Notes: generated by a model from the sequence alone, not told the origin. Positions 13,301 through 27,605 are shown, numbered from the stretch's first letter. The stretch is 64,000 nucleotides of DNA from Chamaea fasciata (GCA_029207755.1 JARCOQ010000002.1:81594317-81658316); one strand, 5' to 3'. Numbers and translations are program-made.

Positions 13301-15433
13301 GAAAATTTAAGACTGTGAAAGCTTCATGAGTGTTTAATAATAGACTTTTATAGTCTTGACTAAGCAATGATGATGATGTATTGCAAGATTAATACATAAA
13401 TCATTAGGAAGCTTTAGTAATTTTAATACAGCAAGCCCATGTTTTGCTTAATTCCCTGATTCATCCTAAGGCATATATTGAAATTTTATGTGGCCTTTCA
13501 TTATAAAATCCCAGCATGTCAGCCACGTTTTGCATCACTTGTCTTTTAATGGAGCACATAGCAGCTGGGTTTTCTGCAGTTTGATCTTGGTGCACTCTGC
13601 CCTCCAGGCAAATGAACACACTGGAAATTGGGGAGCACAGTGACAGGTGAAAGGAGGATGACGTGCAAGACAGCTGTGAAAGGTTCACGTCAGGAAAGCT
13701 TCAGTGCTAGCACTGGCTGGGTTAAACTAATGTGTGTGCTAGTCAGTATGGCCACAGGTCCTCTGAGCTTTTTTCTGAAGCAAGACGTGGTGTGGTACAG
13801 GGTGCTGTCAGTGAGTCCATAATGTCTGTCATGTGTGTGCCCAGCACAAAAGGAGCCGTCGATGAGAGTGAAAAAGCTGAGAGCAGTGAGAGAGCCCTGC
13901 ACACAGGAGGGTGAAGGAAGTGATCTGTGCTGAGCAGCGAAGTTTCCCGTTACTCAGTGGGTACCTCACTTAGTGCTCTCTACTAAATATGAGATCATTG
14001 GACAAAAGTGGGAGACCACTGTAGAAAATAGACCGACTAAAGCCAACCTGAGGAGAAACAAGTATGACTGCCAAGAGATGTGGTAAGCATGAATTCAGTT
14101 TTCAAACTGGGATAGCAGCTGAGTCCATATTTAAACACCTAATTATCCACTGCAGGCTTCAGTTTGAAATTTGGCTTCTCATTACTTTTTGAAAATACAT
14201 TCCATAGGGAGACTGCTGCTGGAGACAGCACCATGGAGATAAGTGGCAAAATCAGCTAATCAGCTTCTGGTGGAAAAGAAGAAAAAAAAAAATCAGCAAA
14301 CCTCAGGGCACTCACTTCATAATAGAATGCTTACTGATTTTGTTCTTGCAAAAATTCAAAACAATCCCCTTTTTTTCTCTTCCCTAATTTTTGTAAAAGT
14401 AAGTCAAGCCTGTAGCCTATATTGCAAAAAATCTTAAGCCAGAAGTAAAAACTTCTACTAAAAATTAACTGAACACAAAATGCAGAACCTGCTTTATCCT
14501 GTTCCTTTATTCATCAGTATAGAATCCATAAAACTTTATTTTCAAAGGAAGGAGAAGGTCTTGTGTATTGGTGGTCTCTTGGACAGATTTCAAAGCAGCA
14601 AATTAAATCTTGCTTGCCTTTACTCCTCCTGTACTTTTCATTTAGTGAGTTGTGCATTGCCCTGTTTTATCAGCACTGACTCAGCAAAATTCTATGGAGG
14701 GGCATCCCCTGGGGAATGCCACTGTTTTCTGTGGTAGGAAGAGTGGTCTACAGCCAGCCCCACTCAAACAAGGGAGTGAGCATGGAGTTCTCCAAGCTAC
14801 TGTTGCCAGGCATGCTGTGCTTTCCCATTGAACTTCTTCCCACCAAGTCCTTGCTCCACTTTTCCCAGCTACTGACTGTGTACAGGCTTGCCATATCACA
14901 GCACATGCTGTCTGGCATCACCCAAGCTGGGTGGGCAGTATTTGTTAGGATGTATCCCTGGGCATTGAATGCCAGTACCTCCTTAGCTCTCTAGCTGACT
15001 GAGCAGCTCCACTGGGAACCGGGAACTTCCAGTTCTTTGGCTGGCTGGTTGCCTAGTTAGGATGCAGAGTTTCTCTGCTTAAGAATCTGCTTGCCTGGCT
15101 GTGAAGCATCAATACCCTGTGTCCTCAAAGCAGCAAAGGTCCAAGCATCCCAGGCACCTTGTGTGCACTGCTCTGCTAGCACAGTTTGCTGGTGAGCTCT
15201 GTTCTGCTAGGATGGTTTGCCTCTTATATGCCCTTTGATTTCAGAAAGATTTTAGAATCTTCAGAAAATGTGGAAATGCAAAATGTCAATATTATTTTAC
15301 TTAGTATGCAGTTATACTTTTATTCATTGTAAAAAATGTGCATATGGAGCATAAAGTGCCGAGAGAGGCTAGATTTAGATGCATAGGCTTTAAAGCCAGA
15401 TAATTCCATGTGAAAGAGGAATACATTTTATGT

Positions 15434-15666
15434 TTTAAACTAAAAGAGAGTAGATTTAGATTGGACAAAGGAAAGACATTTTTGTGATGGGGGTGATGGG
15501 GCACAAGAATGGATTGTCCAGACAGCGTGGATGCCCCATCCATCCAAAGCCAGGTTGTATGGGACTTTGAGCAATCTTGTCAAGTGGAAAAATGTCTCTT
15601 CTTATGGTAGGGTTGTGAGACTAGGTGATTTTTAGACTTCCAACACAAACCCTTCTGTGATTCTAC
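15434..15666 (+). mobile_element. CR1 LINE fragment, 3' end, sense on +
   Basis: The sequence follows the avian CR1 3' region in order: the TTTAAACTAAAAGAGAG block, the GATTTAGATTGGA block, then GTGGATGCCCCATCCATCC, GCAATCTTGTC and the terminal CTTCCAACACAAACCCTTCTGTGATTC. It is 5'-truncated as most CR1 copies are, and diverged. No part of the endonuclease or reverse transcriptase reading frame is preserved. Confidence 0.8.
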
Positions 15667-17805
15667 ATGTGTGTGCATAGGAGACCAAATCATGGTGTAA
15701 GTACAGGTGCCTATGTGGTCCTATTTTTCTGATACATGAAGTCAACACTGGATGTAAGGAAGGCAAATAAGCAGATTTATTTTTTCAATGTGGCATTTAA
15801 ACAACATGATTCTAATAAAATGGGGTCTGACAAACAAAGCAGTGGTTCAACAGAAATCCTCATTGATTCTGTGTCATGTTATTCCTGTCTTATGTGGTCC
15901 ATTGATGTCTGATTCCTGGAAAGCAAAAAACACACACAGAAATTGGGGATAGAGAAGGTAATCATTGCAGGGGCTCTGCTAAAAGTTTTTGCTCTGTGTA
16001 TCCAATTTTATATTCTTCATATATATATTATGTTATTGAAGTCCGATTCCAGGCTGCCTTGCAGATCATTTGCATCTCTACACTGTGATATAAAAGACTT
16101 CCTCATTGATTGGGGAGCTTTTATATCTTCTCAGCACTCATGTTTCTCTGACATCCATATCTATGCAAAATACAAGGCTTTGGAGGATCCAGCCCTTGTA
16201 GTTCATGCTTCGTTGCCACAAGGTAAGTCAAAACAGTACCCACACAAAATGTGGGAATGGGGAGTCATGGGGAGCATTCAGCATCCTCCTGCCTGGCATC
16301 TGAAATTACTGAAGGCCAGACTAGTCCCAGGCAGAACAAGTCAGAGTAGTCCCCAGCTCTGTTTCCCTGCGAGCCACTTGCCAGACAAGATCACTCTAGT
16401 TCAGCTCGGGAGGCTTGTCCCGTGCCCCAGCTTGCATTCAGTGGGGGAATGGTGGCGCTGATGGAGGAGTGCCAGGGTTAGCTGCCAGCTGGCTGCCGGA
16501 GGCGGCTTGGGATGAATGCTGCTTCCCATGGGTAGTGTGAGCTCTGCCCCACACGGCTGTGCACAGGAGAAGCTGGTAGCAGCTGAGGATCTGGTCCTTC
16601 AAGTTAAAGGGATATGGAATATGCATGAAGCATAAGGTGACATTTTGGGCGTCTCAGATCAGAGCATGGACGTTACTGAATTTGAAATGTAACTGCAATT
16701 TCCTAACTAATGCCAAATGACTTTTATATTCATGCAGTGATTGTTCTTTGCTCTTTAAATAGCCCATTTTGTCCAAAGGTGCAGGTGATCTTTTCATGAT
16801 AATGAAGGTATGTTATCCAGCATGGTACAGCTGAGGCTGTTGGTTGGTGCAAGGGCCACCCATGATCAGCGGTCCTTTTCTGGTTCTCAGCTTATATCAC
16901 GCTTCTGTAGACTGCTTGAGATTTGCTTGTACAAGAAACGAGATGGGAAAATAAAAAAGAGATGCACTGGAGGTTCAATGTTGTTGTCTTTTACTTCCTG
17001 TGACTAAGCTGTATTATTTGCTGTAGTGTCTCCAAGTTTTTGAGTCCTTTCAGATAACGTGGACAGTTAAATTGCTTCAGTAGCCTTATACCTCTGTAGA
17101 GAGTCTGCCTGATTCTTAACATCCAGGGCTTTCTGTGGTGAAGTGCACAGGATATTGTAAATAAGGTATTCAACAAGAATGAGATAACAAAATGAACTCA
17201 CATGTTTACTATGCATTGAAAATAAAAAAAATCCTTGCATATAGTAACAGCCACGGAAATCACAGGCAGGCTTTCCAACAGAGTAAGAGCATCCCTTGTC
17301 TGGGCATTTCTTGCACTTAGGGTGTAGGTTTAGAGGATGGAGCTGTAGCTGTAGCCACCACAGAGAAAGGACAGCATCTAGGGGAAAGGAAGGAAAGAGA
17401 GTTCTGTTCCTGGGTGGGTGCCCCTCTATGACCTTTCACCAACAGGTTAAGGTTCTGCTGCTGTGTGGACCCTGACCCCTGAGTCCACATGGGCAGCAGC
17501 TGCAGCATGCAGCATCACTTCCCAAGGCTTTAGCAGAGGCAAAATTGGTGGGGACTGGAACAGTTTCTCTGTTCCCAGGAGCTTGTTGCTTTAGGCTCCT
17601 GCCTGCTTTGCCTATGAGCTGTCTGTAATGTCACCATTTACCTTCGGTTCTGCTAAGCACAAAAAAGGTTAGATGAGAGGCTGAAGTAATTACGGGAGTG
17701 AATTGTTAAGGCATAGGAATTTGTGCTAGTGATGCTGAGGCCTTAGTCAGGAAGAGCATTTTAAGTGACATACCTGCTAATTTGCCTGAAACTAGCCTGC
17801 ATATT

Positions 17806-17811
17806 AAAAAA

Positions 17812-17843
<32 letters not shown>

Positions 17844-17860
17844 AAAGAAAAAAAAAAAAA
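17806..17860 (+). repeat. Interrupted poly-A tract (55 nt)
   Basis: Fifty-five bases of A are interrupted only by G at 17831 and 17847. No polyadenylation hexamer or recognisable cDNA precedes it, so I treat it as a simple repeat rather than the tail of a processed pseudogene. Confidence 0.85.
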
Positions 17861-18662
17861 GTACCACTGCCTGCTTGCAATGACACCCTACTCAGCAGTT
17901 CCTAGAAAGCTTGATTTGAAAGGAAGGCACGTTTGACATCCAGATGGGAGAGGTGCAGAGGAGTCTCAACAGGTAATGTTTTGCTGTAACTCCTGGAATT
18001 TGTGTGCCTTTGTCATACCTCTTTGGCACAGATCCTGCCAGCCATCTGTGCTTTAAAGGCTGTATAGGGCCTGTAAACTGTGCAAACTGTAGTTACACTT
18101 GCAGCTGCTCGCCTTGCCCCATATTTTTATCAATCTCTTAGCTGTGCACAATCTAATGTGTGACCAGGGCAGCTGCAATGAATACCTCACTCATCCTTAA
18201 CGTGTTCCCAACACAGGAGCCTTCAACTAGTAGGTACTGATGCAGTAAAAATAATAACAGCTATGAGTAGTAGTATGATCAGCCATGGGTTTAATAGGTG
18301 GGAATAGGGTGTGAATGTTTAGAAAGAGCAGGGCAAAAGAGGGGAAAGAAGTTTGAGGGCCTCTAGGTGATGATAGCCCAGAGATTGATGCCTCAACATT
18401 TCTAGTTAAAAGAGCTTGACAGAGAGATTCTGGCAGGTATTGTGTAATTTTATTTTAATATTTTTCCCTGCTATAAATAAGACCTGGTGTCTGATGGAAT
18501 AATCACCAGAACTTGAGTAAACAACACGCCTGCTGTTTCTTCTGACAACTCAGTGTATATCTGGATATTGCATAATGTGGTACATTTGATGTTTGTGCAA
18601 TTCTGTTCTCCTTCTGGTTATTTTTACATGTATCTCCCTCTCTTTTTCTCTCCTGTGTACAG

Positions 18663-18870
18663 ATGTTCGTATTCACCCCATGGAGCCTATGCCCAAAGCA
18701 AACTTGCCCTTGTGTTATTTACCTATCGACTACAGCATCTTCTGACTGCAAATGGAAGCCATGTGACTGCTAATGTAGTAGACCCTGGAGTAGTGAATAC
18801 TGAGCTCTACAAGCATGTCTTTTGGGTTGTGAAAGTGGTCAAATGGATGACAGCCTGGCTATTTTTCAAG
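18663..18870 (+). CDS. DHRSX: DHRSX second-from-last coding exon (YxxxK catalytic exon)
   Basis: This 208-nt exon carries the SDR catalytic signature. After the codon split across the intron (AG|A, Arg) it encodes CSYSPHGAYAQSKLALVLF, in which Tyr-Ala-Gln-Ser-Lys is the YxxxK active site. It continues to VTANVVDPGVVNTELYKHVFW, which includes the conserved Pro-Gly after the last core strand and the Asn-Thr that contacts the cofactor in the family. It ends with a hydrophobic, basic stretch (VVKVVKWMTAWLFFK). The order and spacing match vertebrate DHRSX. The acceptor is a strong pyrimidine tract plus TACAG, and the donor is AAG|GTATTC. The last codon is complete, so the next intron is phase 0. 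The upstream in-frame extension from 18553 is intron read-through and is excluded. Confidence 0.96.
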
Positions 18871-21800
18871 GTATTCTGTTTTTAAAATCATTTTGTTGCT
18901 GTGCCCTTGCATTGTGAAAGCTGCAGTCAGCCTGGAGCTGAAAGTGTTTCAGAGTTTATAATAGTGTATGGTATTTATTGCATTTCTCTGTGCTGATGAG
19001 ATGTACAAAATCAATAAAGACAGGCTTTCCAGCAAAAAAAACATTTGTTTTAAATAGAGGGAGCAAGCTGTCACAGTAGGGAAAGGGAATGCCTTTCACA
19101 GTCTGTGCCTGTGCACTGGTTATCTCTGCCCTGATCTATCCACGTTCTTCTGTGCGTGCGTGGGGGCAGGACATCATCCTAACATGGAGCCAGAATATGC
19201 AAAGTGTTCCTCAGAAATTACTTGTACATTCTCTTAAAGAGGAGCAGACATGATCTGGCATGGTCTACTTGTACACAACATGTTACAGAGAGGAGGGCAA
19301 ATGGAAGAAGAAAACACTGTACAAAAGTGGCAGTGGGAGGTGGCTGTGCTCCAAGATGTAAGGTCCAGAAACACGTGCCCAGGGAGGTGGGACAATTTTT
19401 AATTAGCTTTTCCATTCTAACACATACTTGTAATGGTATTTGATTTTTTATTATCCAATCCTGGTCTGTACTAGGAAACAAAAAGTTGTTTAATAAAACT
19501 GATCCAGAAATGGGCAGACTCAGTTCTGGGTAATGTTTTGTAGGGTGTAAGTAGATTAAGCTGAAATCAGTTTAGCTGTGTAGGTGCAATCTCCTCATGC
19601 ACACAGACCTTTGAAGGGCTTGTGCTGAGAAAGTGTACTGCTTATAGCTCTTTCAGAAAGCAGTTTTGGATTAAGCAAATGGAACCTGATTCCATTAGAG
19701 AAAATTAAATGTCCTAATTAAAATGAAGTATTTTACATCAAGGAGCATGTTCCACAAAGCAAATTAATTTTAAACTTTGATATGGAAATATCAGTTGCTT
19801 TCATTTTAGAAATGAACTGGAGGCTGGAAGAGTGACTGTAAAATAAGATGCAAACAAATAAACCCATATTTAAAAAAATAGTATCTTCTGAGTGCACCTT
19901 GAATATTGCAATAAAATTGTAATAAGAATGCTTATAATCAGTAATGCATTCTTAAAGAAGCAGACTGCAGCTTTGCCAAACCATGTACATTACCTTGTTT
20001 TGCCTCTTGTGATTGCCATTTTAAATATCAGTCTTGGGTGGCGGTGTTTTTTTGTCGGACTTACTTCACCTTTCTAATACAAAAGTTTCATGTAGATTTT
20101 TAGGTTGTGCTTAGAATTTCCTCTGAAGAGACAGAATTCTGACCAAATTCTTGCATCAGAGAGTGAGTTTCAAGTCTCTTGTTATTTACAGCAGTCAATC
20201 CCACCCAGTTTTGTTGATGTGCCCAGGAGACAATTTTGTATTATACTGGTGATGTTTAGACATTGAATTGGATGTCATTGAACATTGAAAATGATTTATC
20301 ACAAGAGGGATTCCCATTCTTACAACTCTAAAAGTCCTGCCACTGATAGTTCCTGATCACTTCCTTCTTCTTTAGATGACATACTGCTCAAAACAAATTC
20401 TGCCTTGGAATAGGTGACAGACAGACATACTGGTCTGTATGTAAGAGTGATGCCTGTACTGCCTGAAAAGCAAAGGTATCCATTGCTTTCTGAGTCAGAA
20501 TGACCTCAGGTTTGGATATCTGAATGCTTCAGTTATCGAGGTTGAGATTTTCACATTTTTGTCTAACCCTCAATGCATTTTTCCCAAAATTTTTCCAGAG
20601 GAGAGGGAAATTCTTACTTTCTCGCTTCCCATCCTCCTTTAGACCTCTGAGTTACAGCTCCAACTTCTACTCTGCTTTTTGCTTAGGGTAAATCTATGTG
20701 TTCAGGAGCACTTCGTCCCAGAGATTCTCCCCGTTTGGCATCATCAGATGTTTAGCTCCACAGCAAGCTCACATTGAAAGCCTGCCTGGTAATTCTAATA
20801 GTGCTCAACTGAGGGCTGCAGTATTCAGCATTCAAGCCTGTGTGAGTCTTGTGTTGCTCTCTTGCATTAGGGTAAATTTCCCTCAAGAAAAGTGAGAAAA
20901 CAAGTACAAGAAAATTCAGTTGTCTGGTAATATTAGCTGATAGTTGCTAGTATGGATTTTTTCTCCCCTGGAATTTTGTTCCCAAGCACTTATATGAATC
21001 TTCCTTCTAGGATTATGGCAGTAATGCAGTGAAAATGAGGTGATAACTCTCTAATCATACTGGCTTAACTAACTATTGTTACCCTTGCTCCAGAGTGGGT
21101 TCTAAACGTGCTGGCAATTGCTTCACTCACTGCAACATGGCACTGTTGAGAGCCAGCACAGCCCAGAGAGCTTCAGTGAGGAAATGCATCACATCGCATT
21201 CCCTCAGGAGAGAAGTCAGCCAGCATCTTGTTTGACTTAATTCCAAAATAAAAAGAGCAGAGCCCCCACTACTTTTCAATGCATTTCTGCCAGCACTGGT
21301 TCCAGTTATGTTCAAACCAAATACCACTTAGGGATTGCAGCCTGGCCCCCACCTTTGCTGTGCTGCTTGTGTTTGAGGCAGCTCAGTGTGGCAGACAAGG
21401 CTGTCTGCCTTGGAGCTGCCTCAAGATATTTAGGTACTTAAACAATCGACCTACAGTCTTGTAAATAGGCCATGATATGTATGCATAATTTACTCAAAGT
21501 ATTAACAGCTTGATTTTCTTAAAACTGCAAAACATCATCGTCTAGATTTTATACATGGCTCAGAAAAGTCTTGGCCAAATCGGTTTGGTGTTTTTCCCCC
21601 CACAAGTTGCAGTGAGAGACATTCCTGTAGAAATAAGATAGGCCAAACTAAGAATTTTAGTGACAGTCATAGAATTTGTGAAATTGATGCCTGCCCTTTA
21701 GAAGTGATGATTTCGTTCTTTCTCAGCTGGATTCTTCCTCAGAAAAGTTATTGTCTGCTGTGGTACTCTAAATTTGCATTTTGCAAATGTTTTTGCTGTA

Positions 21801-24800
21801 TTTTTCATAAACACGGACTTCACCTCTCACAAAAGAGAGAAATTATGTTTATTCCTCACAAAAAAAAATTATTTCTATCCCTAGGACTTCTCTGTAAATA
21901 AAGCCTGATGAGATGACACAGTCCTCTGCAGAATGCAGTGAAATATGTTATCCCTTAGTAATTTTTAACATAAATTCATCTTCTTTTTGAAGAGATAAAG
22001 TCCAAACTAGTAAACACTAACTACTTAAATTATTAATGAGATAATAATAACCTAAAAAGTCATTCATTGAGCATCAAATTGCAATTTACCTAAGTGTGCA
22101 ACACACCAGCTTTAGCACTGGGTACCATGCAATCTGAAAACCAGGAAGTACCATTTCCCTCCCAAGTATTTCTGCATCTGCAGCAGATACTGAATATTCA
22201 TTCTTAAGCCAGATGGTTTCTGCTTGTGATACAATTAAAATGCCTTAGAGCAAAATAAAAAAGTTGACTCTCATTAATATCTGATTACAGGGACTTCCTG
22301 TCATTAATGTCCGATAACTGTTCTGCTTTGTATGACTTCATTATGGCATCAAAGTAGAGACATCTGACAGACAGCAGTGTTGTAAAGTTCCCCAAAACCT
22401 TGTTTATGACAAGCTTGGTGAACATGTCATTACCAGATACAGAGTATTTGGTCCTTTCAGCCGGCTCAGATTGGTATTTAGAAGGGCATTGTGGAAGGAA
22501 GGCTTTGCATCAGATCCTGTCTCAGCTGTCATTTCCAAAGGCATAGTGCCACATAAGTGATTATTGACTGACAAACTGAAAAGGAGTAGGATTAGTGACC
22601 CTGCCAGCATGTAAAAATGTAGGGAAAGGCTTCAGGAGCACAGGCTAGATAGACATCAGCCAATATAAACCAATTTGTTTCCTTCAACTTGTCAAAATAG
22701 GCTTAACATTAGTGTAATTTTCCTATGACACTTTTTTAAAAAATACATCCAGTCTGTAAGCACATCTAGAAAACAAGATCTAAAGGACCTGGATTCATCA
22801 TTTATGCCAGAGGACATAGTCATGCAGGCCTTATTGCAGCATTTCTTATTCAAACTGTCCCTTTGGCACTGTGAATATAGTAAATTTATTTCATCCTAAC
22901 CCCCAGGTGTCAGAAGACAAGTACATCACCACAAAATAACACCAGCTGTAGAGAATGAGAGTAATTAAATCCCACAGCTGAAAGAAGCAGTTCATCAGCA
23001 CCAACATCTTCTGTGCATGAGAGTGTGTGGTCCTCACATAAAGCTAATCTGGGCTTTTCTCACAAAATGAAAACTTGCAGAAGTGTATAATCTGCAGTTA
23101 ATTTTTACAAAAGGTTTTTCTGGTCAAAAACAAAGAGAAGAAAACCATCTACTTGAGTCCAGGAACACTGGTCTTTTCAGTAGATACCATTTTTGTACCC
23201 ATTGGTACAGGGATTTAAGCTTTCAGAGCCATAGGTGTGTTTTTAAAGTTTTTTATTTAAGTATTTCATTATTTGTACAGCCATAGAATGATTCCAGGGG
23301 GAAAGATGGAGGAAATGGCATGAGGAGGCTAGTGAATAATCTACTATTAAGATCCCAAATCCTGGTGATCTGGGGTTTTTTCTTGCATGTGAACCCCTGA
23401 ACTTGTTTAAGTATCCAGGTCCTGCATGATATGGGGTATGTGGATGGAGCTTGGCTGCTTTATTTACTGTAACTGCTGAACACAGAGCCTTCTGAACACA
23501 GAGCTCTGTGTGTCTGTTCAAAGTCAGATCACACCCCTCCAAGGTAGTCTGCCCCTCAGTGCACACATAAATAGCACTGGACCCTGGTCTCCACTGAACC
23601 TGTGACATCCCTGCGTCTCAAGATATCACTATTTTTCTGCATGTTTTCTAAGGTTTAGGTGGTTAAAATATTTATTTGAAGACACACGTTGAGAGTTGTG
23701 GCAGGGTGTTTTGATGGCAGGAAAATGAAGGATTTGTGTTGCTTGCCTCAGCATATGGCATGCAAAGGAGTGTATGGTTGCAGTATAAAATAGGTGGGAT
23801 AATGTCACAGTGCATCACAGGGAGTCAAGGTTGTTGAAGTTCTTGTTTATAACTTATTTGGAGCAGCTGCTGGTGTGATTTATCCCCAAACCACACCCAA
23901 GCTTCCTCTTGAAGGGTGCCAGTTGGAACAGGCTGAAACAGCCACGGAGCAAGCAGAAAATGATGTCGCGTACACAGAGATACAACTCACATCCTGTCCT
24001 GCAGTTTTAGGTGTTTAATTAAAAGAAAAGAAGCATCCCTTTGTTTTTTTTTTCTTTCTGACAGTGTGAAATGGGAAGATTGTCTTACATCTTTCCAAAT
24101 TGCTCACAGGACAGGAAAACTCTCTCCATGTCTAATATTGCCTGGAGGATTCACCCTTTTTAGGCCAGGAAATGATCTAAAGAAAAGCAGGTTAAAGCTA
24201 CACTGTGCACTATGTGAAAACTCATGCTTGCCCTGTGTGAAATTGTTTTGGACTGGTAAGCAGCTGAAATGTCAGAAGCTATGTGTTTTACTGTGTAAGA
24301 AAGGGTTTATCCTTAACTCTGGTGTGGTAGAGGGTTGCTGATTTAACCTGACAGCCCAGGAAGATTATTTCCCTTTTTGTGAAAGCATTTTAATTTGTAT
24401 CCAAAAGAGGGAGAAAAATAGTCCCTCCATTGCTGTACCAGAGTGAGAGTAAGTAAACAGTTAAGAAATTGTGAAAATATATGAGCCTAACCAGGGTTAG
24501 CACATCAGCACCTATCATCCTGTAATCTATAACTGGTTTCATATTCAGAAACCACAGAGTTAGTTAGGAAAGACATTTTCCATCAATCAATTAATTGCAG
24601 TACTTTCTTAAGTATTTGATTAATAACTTTGTGTGGTAATCTATTCCCAGTCAGACTTGTTGAAAATGAAGAAAACACAAAAAAGGAGGATAATTTTGCT
24701 GTGGATCAAACACACATCAGGGACTCTGGATTGATTCAGTTTAAAAGAAGGTCTCCTTGATGCCTCTAATGTAAAGGTCTCAAAAAAGAGGCTGAAAGAT

Positions 24801-25276
24801 TGGGGAATTAGAGAATCTTGAAATTTCCACTAGACCATTAGCACAATCTTTTAAATTATAGGTTATAGTATCACACTACTGTAACTCCTCCTTGTGCATC
24901 AGAGAAGTACTAAGTCAGACACCATGTGTTTAAAATTCTGTTTTCTTCTGGTCAAGTAATATAACACTACTTGAACCCACTGGCAGCAGGATACAGAGCG
25001 GCCATTAATGTTTCTCATTGGTTTATCTCTCAGAGAAGGAACAAAAGAGATGAGGCAACCCCAGCCCCAATGAAATGACCCATTCTGCAAGGGTAGGAGC
25101 AGGAGTTGCAGGCAGTCTCTGTCTTCCATGTGAGTGAGTTGTAAAACAGAGTTAAGGAGGAAGACCACTGGCTTCCCCTGGAAAATCCTCCAAATGAGCT
25201 TATGGGTGAGCAGCAGTTTGGAATTAAAATCAGAAGATGCAGAGGAGTAGGTGGTGGGGAATGCATATTTGGGTAT

Positions 25277-25321
25277 GTTATATATATATATTCATATATT
25301 TGCATAATCATATATATATGC

Positions 25322-25353
<32 letters not shown>
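25277..25353. repeat. (TA)n microsatellite
   Basis: About 77 bp is made almost entirely of alternating T and A, with a few imperfect units (CATATTTGCATAATC) in the middle and about 15 uninterrupted TA units at the right end. It is self-complementary, can form a hairpin or cruciform, and is likely to vary in length between individuals. Confidence 0.9.
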
Positions 25354-26194
25354 GGTCTACTTAGATTCCTCATTGCTTTGCTATTTGTGAGTTTTGTGTC
25401 CCTATGAAAAAAATGCTGATAAAATTTGCATTTCAGAGCCCCATCACCTAAAGACCTTACTCGCTACAGAGAAAAATAATTTTAGGAGATTTTGGAGATC
25501 TACAGGCCCTCCTTTCCCCCTTTATGAATATGACAGTCTGTACATTACCAGTAATTGAAGAAGACTGAAAAATCTTTCTGTGTGAAGTTAGGAAATTCTT
25601 TCTTGAGCAACACAGACACAAATTTTGGTGGTTTTCTTGAGTATTCAAAGGTTGACTTGAAATGTCAGGTTCTACCAAGAAGCTGAAAACACCCCCTTTA
25701 CTAAGGTATCTATGCCTGAAAGTCACCTCTGACAGGTCTCCTGGTTCATAAATGTCTACAATACGAATGCCAACATCAGAGGTGTGATTTCCTCATGGTC
25801 ACTGCTACTACAGGGTCTGTCTTATCCTAAGATAAATATCTACAGTTGGACAGCTGAATTAAGTGCTTCAAGTGCCAGTTTATCCCTGTGAATGATAAAG
25901 GGGTGCTCTGGTGACTAGCTTAGCTGTAGATGTCTGTGCTGTATAAAGGTATAAAGCTGGTTAAGATGAATCCTTTCCAAAGGTACACAATGTTTATTTT
26001 TTTAGTTTTTTGAAAAAAATAACTGAAGATGGTAGGATTTTGGATGTGCACAGGAGAGAATAGAAATTGTAAAGGTTTTTTCTTAGATCTGGGGCAGAAG
26101 TTATCTGCTCTCAAGCTAGTTTTGCAAATGGCAGCTCTCAGGTGTTAGACCATTTCCCGTGTAAGTGGGAAATGTGCTTGTGGGCAGCTACAGA

Positions 26195-26347
26195 TGAGGA
26201 AATCCCAGTTACTTATGAAATGTATTTCTCATATATGTTTGTAATCCATTGTGTGCCTTCACTGCAGCAGCCCTGGGTGAGGAAATCCCAGTTACTTGTG
26301 AAATGTATTTCTCATAAGTGTTTACAATTCATGGTGTGCCTCCACAG
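26195..26347. repeat. Imperfect tandem duplication, 83-bp period, two copies
   Basis: Two adjacent copies start with TGAGGAAATCCCAGTTACTT at 26195 and 26278. They run in parallel through GAAATGTATTTCTCATA, GTTT, AATYCATKGTGTGCCT and end in CAG near 26267 and 26347. Differences are scattered substitutions and short indels, so the duplication is not very recent. I do not recognise the unit as a known interspersed repeat. Confidence 0.85.
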
Positions 26348-27605
26348 TTTATCAGGCAGATATCGCCATGCATTTACATGGGTAGTTATGTGTACTCCCT
26401 GTGTGTATTTATAATACCCTAATGTTTGTAGCAAGAGAGAACCATGGGAAGCAAGCACCATCTACTATTTAAGGATGAACTGGAAACAGTAAATGTGTTT
26501 TTTTAATATAACAGGATCATCTGCCACCCAATTTGTGAACTATTAAAACTTTCAATTCAGAAGTCACAAGTAACTCTGGCTTTAGTAATGACAATGATGA
26601 TTATGATTGCAAACCCCAAACTTCTGTGTTGCATTTTAGAAAGACTACTGATATACTACAAAATGTAGTTCACTTAGTTCTTTTTCTTCTTATTATGTTC
26701 TGAGCTAAATACTTGGGATTTGGTGGATTTTAATAGGTAAACACAAGAAGGGACTTTGGTTTAGTGCCTCTAGTCCCCATTTTTTCTAGAAGGAACCTGA
26801 CCCTAGATGTGGCAAAAACTTATCATTAATACAATCTCTGAAGAGCTAGTGGATTGTGTACATTATTACATATTTAAACATTCTGTTTAAATTGTGTCTG
26901 TGAGTCTCTTCAAGGCAAATGACTACATCTGTGTTGTGCCATCTCAGTGCTGGGGAAAGGGGAAGTAACCACAGGGGTTATGTTGCCACAGACCAGGCAC
27001 TCTGCAGGAAATACAGAACATATGCAGAAGAGGATTTGGATGAAACCAGAGCAATGTGCAATAAAACAAGAATGAACTTGGACAGCTTATCAGAGATGGG
27101 ATTTATAGTGGTATTTATTTGGCCCCATCATCCTGACCTACTTTTCTGTCACTGAAATAGGAAGGAGGTGCTCCTGCTAGTCTTAGTCTCAGGCATGGTC
27201 TGAAACACTGAATTGTTCCCCATGTCTCTTAATTTCTCATCAAGTCTTGGAGCTAGCCACCACCAATTCACAAACTTAACTTACTGTCTTATCAATATTT
27301 TACCCAATTAAGTATATCTGTGCCTGGCAGGGCTGTTTTCCCAGGGCATTGGTGTGAGAGGCACTGTGAGCCCCAGCCCAGCCGTGTCACATCCCTGCAA
27401 CCAGCAGCAGTAATGCTGAGGCTGGCTATGTCTCTGATTCAGTATTGTTGCCTGCCAAGCTTAAGATGCAAAATTCAGTCCTCCACAGTCTGTCACTTGT
27501 CATCTACTATCCTAAGATGATTAAAAATGTAGAAAGAGAAAACTTGTCTTGTTGTTTTTGGAGCTCAGAGTGTTGAAAATAAACTTATACAGACTGAGAG
27601 TATAT

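Larger units (their letters stand above)
2345..18662 (+). other. DHRSX: DHRSX intron, 16.3 kb
   Basis: This intron joins the 2137-2344 and 18663-18870 exons, with GT at 2345-2346 and AG at 18661-18662. It holds a GC-rich patch (2620-3180), a pyrimidine-rich tract ending in a CA microsatellite (5384-5653), T-rich runs (7295-7396), one CR1 fragment (15434-15666) and an interrupted 55-nt A run (17806-17860). Open frames of up to 202 codons are present, but the longest sits in the low-complexity pyrimidine tract and none looks like a conserved protein or has exon borders. I saw no other gene on either strand. Confidence 0.85.

Noticed and set aside
15943..16461. 172-codon open frame on +
   Set aside because: It resembles no family I know, lies inside an intron and partly in a GC-richer patch. 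A frame of this size is expected by chance in 64 kb.
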